DNA of 64,000 nt from JAAZHD01 sp012510895. Lineage in GTDB: Bacteria > Bacillota > Clostridia > Caldicoprobacterales > DTU083. The notes below the pieces were generated by a model. The model saw only the letters and a program-made list of their open reading frames with translations. It searched no databases and was not told the DNA's origin. Position 1 is the stretch's first letter; the number at the start of each line of letters is the position of its first letter. The position numbers were made by a program, and so were the translations under genes. The stretch covers positions 7,617 through 71,616 of the forward strand of contig JBMNJC010000004.1 in the NCBI GenBank assembly GCA_050951465.1, read 5' to 3'. Of this stretch, positions 18,321 to 27,007 are shown in pieces.

Positions 18321-18755
18321 GTGCCAAGACCTTTGACGCTTAGCTATGCATTAAATAAGAAAACAGATAAAATATTGAAAGCTTATCACAAGAGAAATAA
18401 AACTATGACCATAATGGTTCCTATTGGTATAGTAACTGGGCTGTTATGGTGTTACTTTTTAGGGAATATGGACAGATATCTTGGTGCCTGGTCTAAAGTT
18501 TTTACAGTTAGCATGGAAGTTTCTGCCTTAGTTACTTCAATAGAAGAAATATATCTGTATGCTCTGCTATTTACAACTGTATTATTTGGCTTCACTTATA
18601 CAATATGGAATCAATACAACGAAAAATACAAGCAGTACAAAAAAGAAATATTAAAAATTTTAGAAGTTGATGCCTGTGAACATAGAAGTCCCTGTTCATG
18701 CAAGGATGATTATTGCTACTGGCTGGAACAGGAGGAAGGAATAGATCTTTTGTAA
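18321..18755 (+). CDS. Small membrane protein of unknown function
   Basis: I do not recognise this 144-residue protein. It has a basic N-terminus (NKKTDKILKAYHKRNK), two hydrophobic segments that look membrane-spanning (about IMVPIGIVTGLLWCYFLG and YLYALLFTTVLFGFTYTIW), and a Cys-rich C-terminal tail (CEHRSPCSCKDDYCYW). That tail could bind a metal. GTG at 18321 is chosen because a full AAAGGAGG site lies 7 nt ahead; the frame stays open further upstream, but that part overlaps the terminator-like hairpin. The next gene has its own promoter. Confidence 0.6.
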   Translation: MPRPLTLSYALNKKTDKILKAYHKRNKTMTIMVPIGIVTGLLWCYFLGNMDRYLGAWSKVFTVSMEVSALVTSIEEIYLYALLFTTVLFGFTYTIWNQYNEKYKQYKKEILKILEVDACEHRSPCSCKDDYCYWLEQEEGIDLL

Positions 18756-18851
18756 AAAAATTAATAAATTCGTAACATTTTTATTTTCCAAGCAGGAATT
18801 ATTCATCTCCCGTCGAATATACTCATAAATATAAAAGAATTCGTAACAGAA

Positions 18852-18880
18852 TTGAAAAAATAGTGACAGAAATGTAATAT
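18852..18880 (+). promoter_or_regulatory. Sigma-A type promoter for the NlpC/P60 hydrolase gene
   Basis: TTGAAA at 18852 and TAATAT at 18875 are separated by 17 bp, about 30 bp before the start codon. Confidence 0.55.
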
Positions 18881-18910
18881 AACCAGGCTAAAGGTTTCGG
18901 AGGGGTTTCA

Positions 18911-20422
18911 ATGAGACAAAAAGATTTAAAAACTTTTATAACACTAATTTTAATATTTCTTATTTCAGCTTCCACTGTTTCTTTCACTCTATTCAGGCAG
19001 AGAGATAAAGTGTCCTACCAGATGTATATTAACAATCAAAAAATAGGAGTTATTGATAATGCAGCAAGAGGTCTGGCCTTATATGATGCGTTCATGGATG
19101 AAATAAAACAAAGATATCCTGAAGATGCAATTATCAATGCCGAGGTTTATTTTAAAGAAATATCCGGCACTGACAAGCAGACAAGCGAAAATCAGATTAT
19201 AAAAAATATAGAAAAGATTTTAGATGTGAAAATACCGGCTTATGCCATAACTATAAACGATGAAATACTTTGTTATATACACTCTGTTGAAGAAGGGCTG
19301 CGGATTACAGAAGAAATAAAAAAACCATATATTGAAGAAATACAGGCTTCCGGCGGTCAGCTGAGAACGGCTGATTTTTTGGAGGAAATTCGATTTGTAC
19401 CTACAACAGTGGATTTTGTAGAATTGGTTACCATAGAGGAAGCCAGAAACCTATTGCAGCAAAGCAAGGAAAAAGCAGTGGAGCATATTGCAGCTCAGGG
19501 TGAAACCTTTTGGAGCCTAGCTCGAAACAATAATTTAAATGTAGAAGAGGTTATGGCATTAAATCCTGATAAGGATCCAGGTAAAATCAGACCAGGTGAA
19601 ATAATTATTCTTTCAGCAGAAAGCAAGCTGGTAAATGTAATCACAGAAGAAACCGTAATTATAGAAGAAGAGGTTCCTTTTGATAAGGAGCAAAGAGAAG
19701 ATAATAATCTACTTAAAGGAGAAATGAAAAAGATTCAGGAGGGTAAGGCAGGGAAAAAGAAAACAGAGTTTCTTGTAGTGAAAGAAAATGGAAAGGAAGT
19801 CAGTCGAAAAGTTGTTAAAGAAACTATCATAGAAGAGCCTGTCAAAGAAATAGTTGCTGTAGGAAATAAAAAGCCGCAACCTACGCCTACCCCCAGACCA
19901 ACCCAAAAACCTGCCAGGTCCGGCTCTTCAAATACATCTAAGACTACCCCATCCCCGAGTCCGACGCCCAAGAGCACTTCTGCTCCAAACCCAAAGCCAA
20001 CGAGTACTCCAAAGCCATCCAGTACTCCTTCGCCGAGCAAAGGTTCTGTTACAGGAATGGATATTGTAAATGAAGCAATGAAGCATTTAGGCAAGCCCTA
20101 TGTTTATGGAGCAAGCGGGCCCAAAGCTTTCGATTGTTCCGGCTTTACCAGTTATGTATACAAACAATTCGGATACAGCCTATACCGCAGATCCAGAGAT
20201 CAGGCATTAAATGGCGTATGGGTTGCAAAAAGTGACTTAAAGCCTGGCGACTTGGTCTTATTCAATAAAAAGGGAACTAAGACGATAGGCCACGTTGGTA
20301 TTTACATTGGAAATAATCAAATGATACATGCTTCCACAAGTAAAACAGGGGTTATTATAAGCGACATAACCAAAGGAAGCTATCCATCGCGTTATAATCA
20401 AGCGCGTAGGATCATAAAGTAA
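18911..20422 (+). CDS. Cell-wall hydrolase with LysM, G5 and NlpC/P60 domains
   Basis: This secreted or membrane-anchored peptidoglycan endopeptidase has 503 residues. An N-terminal hydrophobic anchor (about 9-30) is followed by an extracellular region. A LysM repeat (HIAAQGETFWSLARNNNLNV, about 195-237) binds glycan, and a G5-like segment with KVVKETIIEEPV is near 300-315. A Pro/Ser/Thr-rich linker (about 320-375) leads to a C-terminal NlpC/P60 catalytic domain. The catalytic set is complete: Cys409 in DCSGF, His461 in HVGIYIG, His473 in MIHAST. The start ATG follows GGAGGGG. It is monocistronic, with its own promoter and a downstream hairpin. A role in septation, growth or spore germination is plausible. 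Confidence 0.88.
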   Translation: MRQKDLKTFITLILIFLISASTVSFTLFRQRDKVSYQMYINNQKIGVIDNAARGLALYDAFMDEIKQRYPEDAIINAEVYFKEISGTDKQTSENQIIKNIEKILDVKIPAYAITINDEILCYIHSVEEGLRITEEIKKPYIEEIQASGGQLRTADFLEEIRFVPTTVDFVELVTIEEARNLLQQSKEKAVEHIAAQGETFWSLARNNNLNVEEVMALNPDKDPGKIRPGEIIILSAESKLVNVITEETVIIEEEVPFDKEQREDNNLLKGEMKKIQEGKAGKKKTEFLVVKENGKEVSRKVVKETIIEEPVKEIVAVGNKKPQPTPTPRPTQKPARSGSSNTSKTTPSPSPTPKSTSAPNPKPTSTPKPSSTPSPSKGSVTGMDIVNEAMKHLGKPYVYGASGPKAFDCSGFTSYVYKQFGYSLYRRSRDQALNGVWVAKSDLKPGDLVLFNKKGTKTIGHVGIYIGNNQMIHASTSKTGVIISDITKGSYPSRYNQARRIIK

Positions 20423-20464
20423 AACATGCTTTAGTCACAAACATTTATTAAATTAACAGTAAAC

Positions 20465-20487
20465 AAGCCCGGGTAAACACCGGGTTT
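20465..20487 (+). terminator. Weak hairpin after the NlpC/P60 gene
   Basis: AAGCCCGG pairs with CCGGGTTT around GTAAACA. The stem is only 8 bp and the T run is three, so termination strength is uncertain. Confidence 0.5.
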
Positions 20488-20583
20488 CATTATGTATAAA
20501 TGTTATTATTATAAAATGCCCGGTTATGTAATCTTCAAAATAACAAAAAGATGTGATGCCTTTATTAGTTTTTTGACCCTGAA

Positions 20584-20613
20584 TTGAAGAATCCTGTCTG
20601 ATTATGTTATAAT
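20584..20613 (+). promoter_or_regulatory. Sigma-A type promoter for the DUF3810 gene
   Basis: TTGAAG at 20584 and a perfect TATAAT at 20608 are separated by 18 bp, about 60 bp before the start. Confidence 0.6.
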
Positions 20614-20672
20614 AGGTTTATAGTTGATTATAGAAGATTCAAAACCAGATTTTTCAGGCGGTGTCATACAAT

Positions 20673-21782
20673 TTGGACAAAAAACTACCAAAAAAACGTA
20701 TGTTTTTAATGTTACTGGGCCCCTTAGGTTATATACTGAATGTTATATCCAGGAATAATAAAGCATTAACGGAAGAGTTATATTCCACCGGCATATACCG
20801 CGGAATATCTTGGTTTTTGGGAAACCTCTTTGGATGGTTTCCTTTTTCAGTTGCTGAGATATTTTTTCCTATTCTGGTTTTGGCAGCATTAGTCGCAATA
20901 ATAGTATGGGCAGTACGATTAATCAATATCAGACAGGATAGATGGTATAGATTCCGAAATGGGATAATCAATGTTTTGCTGGTCGCAAACCTTCTATACT
21001 TTTCTTTTATTTTCTTATGGGGCCTTAACTATAATCGTCAGACCTTTGCTTGTATTATAAGCCTTGAAGTAAGGCCTTCCACTCTTGATGAGTTAGTAGA
21101 AATGACGGAAGATCTTATAGAGCATACGAATATTTTAAGATATAAGGTAGAGGAAGATGAGGAAGGCGTTATGGTGCCCTTTGGAGGTGCAGAGAGCGCC
21201 TTTGCCAGGTCAAAGGAAGGATATATAGCAGTATCTGAATATATTCCGTTTTTTGATCATATCTACGGCAGAGCTAAGCCTTTACTCTTTTCACCTGTAA
21301 TAGCATATACTAATATTTGGGGAATTTACTGTCCTTTTACTGCAGAGCCCAATGTAAATATTATGATTCCGACTCCTATGCTCATAAATACTATGATGCA
21401 CGAATATGCCCATCAACTAGGGTTTGCCAGGGAAGATGAAGCGAATTATATATCATTTCTTACCTGCAGTTCGCATCCCGATGTGGATTTTCAGTATTCC
21501 GGATATCTTTCTGCACTAAACTATTCCTTGAATGCAGTTTACAGGCAGGATCGAGATGTCTATAGGCAATTATACAGCAAGCTTTCAGAAGGAGTCAAAA
21601 GAGATTTAAAAGAGAACTCCAAATATCACCAGAAATATGATGGACCGGTACGGGAGACTTTCTCAAAAACCAACGATGCCTATCTGAAAGCAAATAATCA
21701 GCAGGACGGAGAAAAAAGTTATGGCAGAATGGTAGATTTGCTATTAGCTCAATATAGAGAAAAAACAAAAGAGCATCAATAA
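20673..21782 (+). CDS. DUF3810 family membrane protein with HExxH motif
   Basis: The product (369 residues) has three hydrophobic segments in its first 130 residues (FLMLLGPLGYILNVI, FFPILVLAALVAIIVW, NVLLVANLLYFSFIFLWGL). An extracellular or cytosolic domain follows, with HEYAHQLGFAREDEANY. That is a zincin-type HExxH plus a downstream Glu, so a membrane-bound zinc peptidase is likely. The family's biological role is unknown. TTG at 20673 is 9 nt from AGGCGGTG; a GTG at 20661 overlaps that site. It is followed after 20 bp by the TtcA-like gene and probably co-transcribed. Confidence 0.75.
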   Translation: MDKKLPKKRMFLMLLGPLGYILNVISRNNKALTEELYSTGIYRGISWFLGNLFGWFPFSVAEIFFPILVLAALVAIIVWAVRLINIRQDRWYRFRNGIINVLLVANLLYFSFIFLWGLNYNRQTFACIISLEVRPSTLDELVEMTEDLIEHTNILRYKVEEDEEGVMVPFGGAESAFARSKEGYIAVSEYIPFFDHIYGRAKPLLFSPVIAYTNIWGIYCPFTAEPNVNIMIPTPMLINTMMHEYAHQLGFAREDEANYISFLTCSSHPDVDFQYSGYLSALNYSLNAVYRQDRDVYRQLYSKLSEGVKRDLKENSKYHQKYDGPVRETFSKTNDAYLKANNQQDGEKSYGRMVDLLLAQYREKTKEHQ

Positions 21783-21802
21783 AAATATCTGAGGTGGCAA
21801 CT

Positions 21803-22687
21803 ATGACGAGATTAGCAGGAAGTGGCTGTGACTTACAGATCCCTTTAGTGGATCGGAAACCTTTAAAAGAAATAGAAAGAAGTATAATTAAAACCTATAG
21901 AAAAGAGTTATGGGCGAGATTCAATAAAGCGGTTAGGGATTTTCAATTGATTGAAGAAGGCGATAGAATTGCTGTGAGTATATCGGGCGGCAAGGATAGT
22001 TTGCTTATGGCCAAGCTGTTTCAGGAAATGAAAAAACATGGGGTCTGCAATTTTGATTTGGAATTTATTGCGATGGATCCGGGGTTTCATAAATCCAACC
22101 GAGAATTATTGATTGATAACTGCAGATATTTAGAGATACCCGTAAAAGTTTTTGAATCAAGAATATTTGACATAGTAGATAATATAGCGCCTGATTACCC
22201 CTGTTATATGTGTGCCCGAATGCGCAGGGGCGCATTATACTCTAAAGCGCAGGAATTAGGGTGCAATAAACTTGCGTTAGGCCATCATTTTGATGATATC
22301 ATCGAGACCACATTAATGAACATTTTCTACGCAGGAACTTTTAAAACAATGAGGCCTAAACTCAAATCAACCAATTTTGAAAATATGGAACTTATCAGGC
22401 CTATGTGTTATATCCATGAAAAGGATATAATAAGGTACACTGTCAATAGCGGAATACCGGCTATGAATTGCGGCTGTGTGGTAGCTGCCAAAAAAACCTC
22501 CAGTAAACGCAGAGAGATCAAAGAATTGATTGATGAATTAAGAAAAATAATACCGATGGTTGATGCTTCTATATTTAATTCAGCGCGAAATGTTAATCTG
22601 GACTCCCTTATTGGTTGGCAGCTAAATGGCAGAAAGTATTCGTTCTTAGATCAAATTGATAAAGGTGAAGATAAAAGCTTAATTTAG
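21803..22687 (+). CDS. TtcA-family tRNA thiolation ATPase
   Basis: This PP-loop ATPase resembles tRNA 2-thiocytidine synthetase TtcA, which adenylates C32 of tRNA and adds sulfur from an iron-sulfur cluster. The PP-loop SGGKDS is intact. The Cys pair in CYMCARMRRG and the later Cys in MNCGCV are the expected cluster-binding cysteines, and GHHFDDIIETTLMN is the conserved LGHHxDD motif. ATG at 21803 follows GAGGTGG. In Firmicutes, members can act on other tRNA positions, so the exact target is not certain. It follows the DUF3810 gene closely. Confidence 0.8.
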   Translation: MTRLAGSGCDLQIPLVDRKPLKEIERSIIKTYRKELWARFNKAVRDFQLIEEGDRIAVSISGGKDSLLMAKLFQEMKKHGVCNFDLEFIAMDPGFHKSNRELLIDNCRYLEIPVKVFESRIFDIVDNIAPDYPCYMCARMRRGALYSKAQELGCNKLALGHHFDDIIETTLMNIFYAGTFKTMRPKLKSTNFENMELIRPMCYIHEKDIIRYTVNSGIPAMNCGCVVAAKKTSSKRREIKELIDELRKIIPMVDASIFNSARNVNLDSLIGWQLNGRKYSFLDQIDKGEDKSLI

Positions 22688-22690
22688 CAC

Positions 22691-22719
22691 TTGAGAAATT
22701 TAAGTTTATTTAGTACAAT
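22691..22719 (+). promoter_or_regulatory. Possible sigma-A promoter upstream of the SGNH hydrolase and V-ATPase genes
   Basis: TTGAGA at 22691 and TACAAT at 22714 are 17 bp apart. Only 36 bp lie between the hydrolase and the first V-ATPase gene, so this promoter may also feed that operon. Confidence 0.5.
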
Positions 22720-22820
22720 GGTTAGGACGTGTTTGAAAAAGATATATTTTTAGCTTGCATGACCATATATTTAATAAAAAATTATCAATCTTTCACAAAA
22801 TTTTGTCTGGAGGGTTTAAA

Positions 22821-23459
22821 ATGAGTAAAAGATTTTTGGTTTTGTTTCAAGGTGACAGCATCACAGACTGCGGCAGAAACAGAGAAAATCACAACTCTCT
22901 TGGCTCCGGATATGCGATGATGTCTGCAGCTCTGTTTCAATCTCAAAATCCAGAACTTGATGTTAAATTTTTAAACAGAGGCATTAGCGGCAATCGGGCA
23001 ATTAATCTTTTAGATCGCTGGAAAGAAGACTGTTTGGATTTAAAACCCGATTTAGTTTCTATTCTGATTGGCATTAATGAAACTGGTCACGGAATAGTTA
23101 ACAAAAATATAACAACTCCAGAAGCTTATGCTGTTCATTATCGCAAATTGTTGACACAAATCAGAGAAAACCTTGACACAAAAATAATTATTATGGAACC
23201 TTTTTTGCTGCATGTAAATGAGGAAAAGAGAACAATTTGGAGAGATGATCTAAATCCAAGAATAAGAATAGTGCGTGAGCTTGCCAGAGAATTCAAAGCT
23301 TATTACATTCCTCTTGATGGTATATTTGCTGCCGCTTCTACGTTAAGACCTCCTGAATTCTGGGCTGCAGATGGGGTGCATCCTACTCCAGCAGGTCATG
23401 CACTAATAAGCCGTCATTGGTTAGGCGTGGCCGAACCTATAATCAAAAGCGCCTTTTGA
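22821..23459 (+). CDS. SGNH/GDSL-type hydrolase
   Basis: This small esterase-type hydrolase (212 residues) has no signal peptide and is presumably cytosolic. The four SGNH blocks are visible: GDSITDCG (catalytic Ser13), GISGNRAINL, GINETGHG, and DGVHPTPAGH with the Asp/His pair. The start ATG follows GGAGGG; an upstream frame extension lacks a site. Members of this group hydrolyse acyl or acetyl esters of sugars and lipids; substrate is unknown. It lies 36 bp before the V-ATPase operon on the same strand, probably a transcriptional rather than functional link. Confidence 0.85.
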   Translation: MSKRFLVLFQGDSITDCGRNRENHNSLGSGYAMMSAALFQSQNPELDVKFLNRGISGNRAINLLDRWKEDCLDLKPDLVSILIGINETGHGIVNKNITTPEAYAVHYRKLLTQIRENLDTKIIIMEPFLLHVNEEKRTIWRDDLNPRIRIVRELAREFKAYYIPLDGIFAAASTLRPPEFWAADGVHPTPAGHALISRHWLGVAEPIIKSAF

Positions 23460-23495
23460 AAACATTGTATTATATTAAAAGAGGAGGGATTCTGA

Positions 23496-23804
23496 TTGGC
23501 GAAGGAAACAATCGATGTTATCCGTGCCGCAGAAAAAGAAGCGGAAGAATTGATAAGAAGTGCTGTATATGAAAGCGAAAGGATAATCACGAATGCCAAA
23601 TCGCTGGCAAATGAGATCTATGAAAAAATGATTTCCGATGCATTAAAGGAAGCTGAAGACAGGATAAAAGAATCTGAAGAAAAGGGACGGCTCATTATAA
23701 ATGAAGCGTTAAAAGAGGCAGAAACAGAAATAAAGACTTTACAGAACAAAGCTAAAGCAAAAGAAGAAGAGATAATAGAGTTAATTCTCTCTGAAATTGT
23801 ATAG
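23496..23804 (+). CDS. ntpF: V-type ATPase peripheral-stalk subunit (NtpF/AhaH-like)
   Basis: The 102-residue product is almost wholly charged and alpha-helical, with long heptad-like Ala/Glu/Lys repeats (AAEKEAEELIRSA, ALKEAEDRIKESEEK). This is the expected coiled coil that pairs with subunit E in the peripheral stalk. Start is TTG after GAGGAGGG. It is the first gene of the V-ATPase operon, the same place as ntpF in Enterococcus hirae. Sequence conservation in this subunit is low, so context carries much of the weight. Confidence 0.82.
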   Translation: MAKETIDVIRAAEKEAEELIRSAVYESERIITNAKSLANEIYEKMISDALKEAEDRIKESEEKGRLIINEALKEAETEIKTLQNKAKAKEEEIIELILSEIV

Positions 23805-23855
23805 CCGTAATAAGCAGAGAGAATATTCATTGATGATGAGGGAGGTAACGTCTAA

Positions 23856-25871
23856 ATGGCAATTCTGCCCATGAAACGCATACAAATTTTTGCATTATCA
23901 AAGAACAAAAAACAGATTCTAGATCTATTGCAGAGATTTGGCGCTGTTCAAATAGAAGATATCATACAAGATGATAGTGTTTTTATCAAGCAGGATACAG
24001 AAGAAGAAATACAAGAATTTGAGCGTAAAAGAGAAATTATTGAGAAATCATTGGAAATCCTTAGTGCTTATGTGTCTGAAGACAATTCTATTCTAAAAAC
24101 TCTTCAGGGAAAAGAAGTAATGTCCTTCGATACATACAACAAACTAGCAGCACGGCATGAAGAAATATATCAAACAGGATTGGAAATTATCGAATTGGAC
24201 AAACAGATAGCAGATTATACTGCTGAAATACATAGACTTCAAGTTCATATTGACACCTTGGAACCATGGAGTAATATGGATATACCTCTGGAATTTGAGG
24301 GCACCCGTACCACCTCCGCTATTATAGGTACTCTGCCCGGAGCGCTTTCGTCCGAAGATGTATTGGCAAAATTAGCTGAGCTGGTTCCGGAAGTGGATGC
24401 TTTGCATATAGAGCAAATTAGCATCAACAATGATCAAAGCTGTATTATGGTATTATGTCCAAAACATGAAAGAGCAATTGTAGAAGGTGCGTTGCGAGCC
24501 ATGGGCTTCGCACGTCCGTCTTTATCCACCAGGGGGCAGACACCAGCGAATTTAAAAGTTTTATTGAAAAAAGAACAAAAGGATAAAAAGCAGAGGATTC
24601 AAGAAGCAAAAGACAGGATCATTTTACTGTCACATAAACGTAAAGAATTACAATTTCTTGTAGATTGGTTAAGTCTCCAGATAGATAAGGCAAAAGCCGC
24701 TGGGCTGCTTCTCGAATCCAACCACACCTTTATCGCAGAAGGGTATATTCTGGAAAGTGAAGCAGAGGCTTTGGCGGGCTGTTTAGCAAATAAGTTTTTG
24801 ACGGTTGTGGACATAAGAGATCCGGATCCGGATGAGGAAACTCCAGTACTTTTAAAAAACAATAAGTTTAATGAACCTATGGAAGGAATAATTAGATCTT
24901 TCAGTTTTCCGGGCAAGGGTGAAATTGATCCTTCAGCATTCATGTCATTTTTCTACTATATACTTTTTGGGCTTATGCTATCAGATGCAGCTTACGGGCT
25001 GATTATGGCTGTTGGCTGCGGCATATGTTTATGGAAGTTTCCCAATATGGAAAAGGGCCTGCGTAAAACCCTTCGCATGTTTTTCTTTTGCGGTCTGTCA
25101 ACTACTTTCTGGGGTGCATTATTTGGAAGTTGGTTCGGTGACGCAGTATATGTTATATCTACAACATTTTTTAATAAGGCAGTATCAATAAAGCCCTTAT
25201 GGTTTGAACCGATTAATGATCCAATGAAAATGCTGGTTTTTTCCATGGCTATAGGTATAGCACACCTGTATACAGGATTAGCAGCTAACCTGGTTCAATG
25301 CATACAAACCAAAAGATATAAAGATATATTTTATGATGTAGTATTCTGGTGTTTACTTGTGAGTGGACTGGTGGTAATTGCCCTGTCAAGTGAGACCGTC
25401 ACATCAATTTTCAATATTCAGTTTACCTTACCTTCTTCTGCAGGCAGCATAGCTGGAATTGTCTCAGTAGTATCTGCAATCGGTATCGTTCTGACAGCAG
25501 GGAGGGAATCCAGGAACTGGTTTAAGCGAATACTAAAAGGCTTATACGGTCTTTATAATGTAACCGGTTATTTAAGTGATATTTTATCTTACTCCCGTTT
25601 ATTGGCCTTAGGTCTTGCTACAGGTGTTATTGCATCTGTGATTAACCAGATGGGCGCTATGAAAGGTGGTGGAATATTAAGTGCAATAGTATTTATACTG
25701 GTATTCATTATCGGTCACTCTATAAATATGGGCATTAACCTTTTAGGTGCATATGTTCATACCAATCGATTAACTTTTGTTGAATTCTTTGGTAAATTTT
25801 ATGAAGGCGGAGGTAAAGAGTTTATGCCTTTCAGCTTAAATACTAAATATTATAAACTTGAGGAGGAATAA
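23856..25871 (+). CDS. ntpI: V-type ATPase subunit I (membrane stator, subunit a)
   Basis: This 671-residue stator subunit forms the ion half-channels beside the K ring. The N-terminal half (about 1-360) is cytosolic with coiled coils; the C-terminal half has about seven or eight membrane segments starting FMSFFYYILFGLMLSDAAYG. The essential helix is DILSYSRLLALGLATGVIASVIN, which carries the Arg that faces the ring Glu (SYSRLLALGLA). The start ATG follows GGGAGGT. Its stop is 3 nt from ntpK. Confidence 0.93.
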   Translation: MAILPMKRIQIFALSKNKKQILDLLQRFGAVQIEDIIQDDSVFIKQDTEEEIQEFERKREIIEKSLEILSAYVSEDNSILKTLQGKEVMSFDTYNKLAARHEEIYQTGLEIIELDKQIADYTAEIHRLQVHIDTLEPWSNMDIPLEFEGTRTTSAIIGTLPGALSSEDVLAKLAELVPEVDALHIEQISINNDQSCIMVLCPKHERAIVEGALRAMGFARPSLSTRGQTPANLKVLLKKEQKDKKQRIQEAKDRIILLSHKRKELQFLVDWLSLQIDKAKAAGLLLESNHTFIAEGYILESEAEALAGCLANKFLTVVDIRDPDPDEETPVLLKNNKFNEPMEGIIRSFSFPGKGEIDPSAFMSFFYYILFGLMLSDAAYGLIMAVGCGICLWKFPNMEKGLRKTLRMFFFCGLSTTFWGALFGSWFGDAVYVISTTFFNKAVSIKPLWFEPINDPMKMLVFSMAIGIAHLYTGLAANLVQCIQTKRYKDIFYDVVFWCLLVSGLVVIALSSETVTSIFNIQFTLPSSAGSIAGIVSVVSAIGIVLTAGRESRNWFKRILKGLYGLYNVTGYLSDILSYSRLLALGLATGVIASVINQMGAMKGGGILSAIVFILVFIIGHSINMGINLLGAYVHTNRLTFVEFFGKFYEGGGKEFMPFSLNTKYYKLEEE

Positions 25872-25874
25872 AAT

Positions 25875-26357
25875 ATGGACAATTTAGGGATGATTTTTGC
25901 ACTATCAGGTGGAATACTAGCAGCACTGGCAGCGGGTATCGGATCAGCCATTGCCGTTGGCATGACCGGAGAGGCAGCTGCAGGAGTGGTAACAGACGAT
26001 CCTTCCTTATTCGGAAAGGTTCTTATTTTACAACTGCTTCCCGGTACACAAGGGATTTATGGATTTCTGATTGGATTCATAACTTTGACACAAATAGGTG
26101 TTCTGGGAGGAACTTCTGATATAACAATTTATAAAGGTTTGTTGTATTTTGCTTCCTGCATGCCAATGGCAATTGTAGGATGGTGGTCCGCAATACGTCA
26201 GGCCCGGGTTTCCATATCTAGTATAGCTTTGGTTGCAAAACGCCCTGATCAGGCCGGTAAGGCTATAATTTTCCCTGCTATGGTTGAGACGTATGCAATT
26301 CTTGCATTACTAGTTTCAATTCTTTGTGTTACAGGAGTTACCGGCTTAAATATATAA
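25875..26357 (+). CDS. ntpK: V-type ATPase subunit K (rotor ring proteolipid)
   Basis: The rotor ring subunit (160 residues) comprises two helical hairpins, four membrane helices. The only ion-carrying acid is Glu138 in helix 4 (PAMVETYAIL); the first hairpin has Gln instead. Leu55, Thr58 and Gln59 (LLPGTQG) and Gln109 (IRQARV) fall where Enterococcus hirae NtpK has its Na+ ligands Leu61, Thr64, Gln65, Gln110 and Glu139. This supports Na+ rather than H+ coupling, as inference from conserved ligands. Start after GAGGAGG. Confidence 0.93.
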   Translation: MDNLGMIFALSGGILAALAAGIGSAIAVGMTGEAAAGVVTDDPSLFGKVLILQLLPGTQGIYGFLIGFITLTQIGVLGGTSDITIYKGLLYFASCMPMAIVGWWSAIRQARVSISSIALVAKRPDQAGKAIIFPAMVETYAILALLVSILCVTGVTGLNI

Positions 26358-26383
26358 GACATTCCGGATAGGAGAGCAAATTA

Positions 26384-26977
26384 ATGTCAGGATTAGATAA
26401 TTTACTGAATCAAATACGTAACACTGCTGAAGAAGAAGCCAACGCCAGACTAAATCAGGCAAGGCAGCAAGCAGAGGAATTGATTCAAAATAAGAAAGAT
26501 CTTGCTGAAAAAGAAATAGAGAATATAAAGCTGAAAACAGATAGAAAGGCTTTGGAAATATTAGAAAAAGCCAAATCTGCAGCAGCCTTACAAAAACGAA
26601 ATGCTGTACTTTCCGCAAAACAGCAGATTATAGAAAGCTTACTGAAGACAACCCTGGATAAACTTAATAACCTGGAAGACGAAGCATATTTTCAAATAAT
26701 TAGGAAAATGGTATCTAGGTATGCATTATCGCAAGACGGTCAAATTATCTTTTCTGAGAAGGATAAAAATCGTTTTCCGGCAGATTTTGAAGAAAAACTG
26801 AACCAGGATATCCTGTCCAAAGGCGGTTCTTTGAAGATATCTTCAGAGATACGCTCTTTTGATGGAGGATTTGTATTGGTATATGGCGATATAGAAGTAA
26901 ACTGTACCTTTACGGCAATGCTAGCCAGTAAGCATGAAATCCTTCAGGATAAAATAAATAGAAGCTTATTAGCATAA
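26384..26977 (+). CDS. ntpE: V-type ATPase subunit E (peripheral stalk)
   Basis: This 197-residue subunit has a long N-terminal helix (about 1-95, LLNQIRNTAEEEANARLNQ) that forms a coiled coil with the NtpF-like subunit. A compact C-terminal domain follows, ending in SFDGGFVLVYGDIEVNCTF, the conserved GG/GDIEV region of E subunits that binds the A3B3 head. Start after AGGAGAG. It follows ntpK after 26 bp in the standard order. Confidence 0.9.
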   Translation: MSGLDNLLNQIRNTAEEEANARLNQARQQAEELIQNKKDLAEKEIENIKLKTDRKALEILEKAKSAAALQKRNAVLSAKQQIIESLLKTTLDKLNNLEDEAYFQIIRKMVSRYALSQDGQIIFSEKDKNRFPADFEEKLNQDILSKGGSLKISSEIRSFDGGFVLVYGDIEVNCTFTAMLASKHEILQDKINRSLLA

Positions 26978-27007
26978 CAGCAATGCTGCCGGAAGGAGGA
27001 GACAAAT

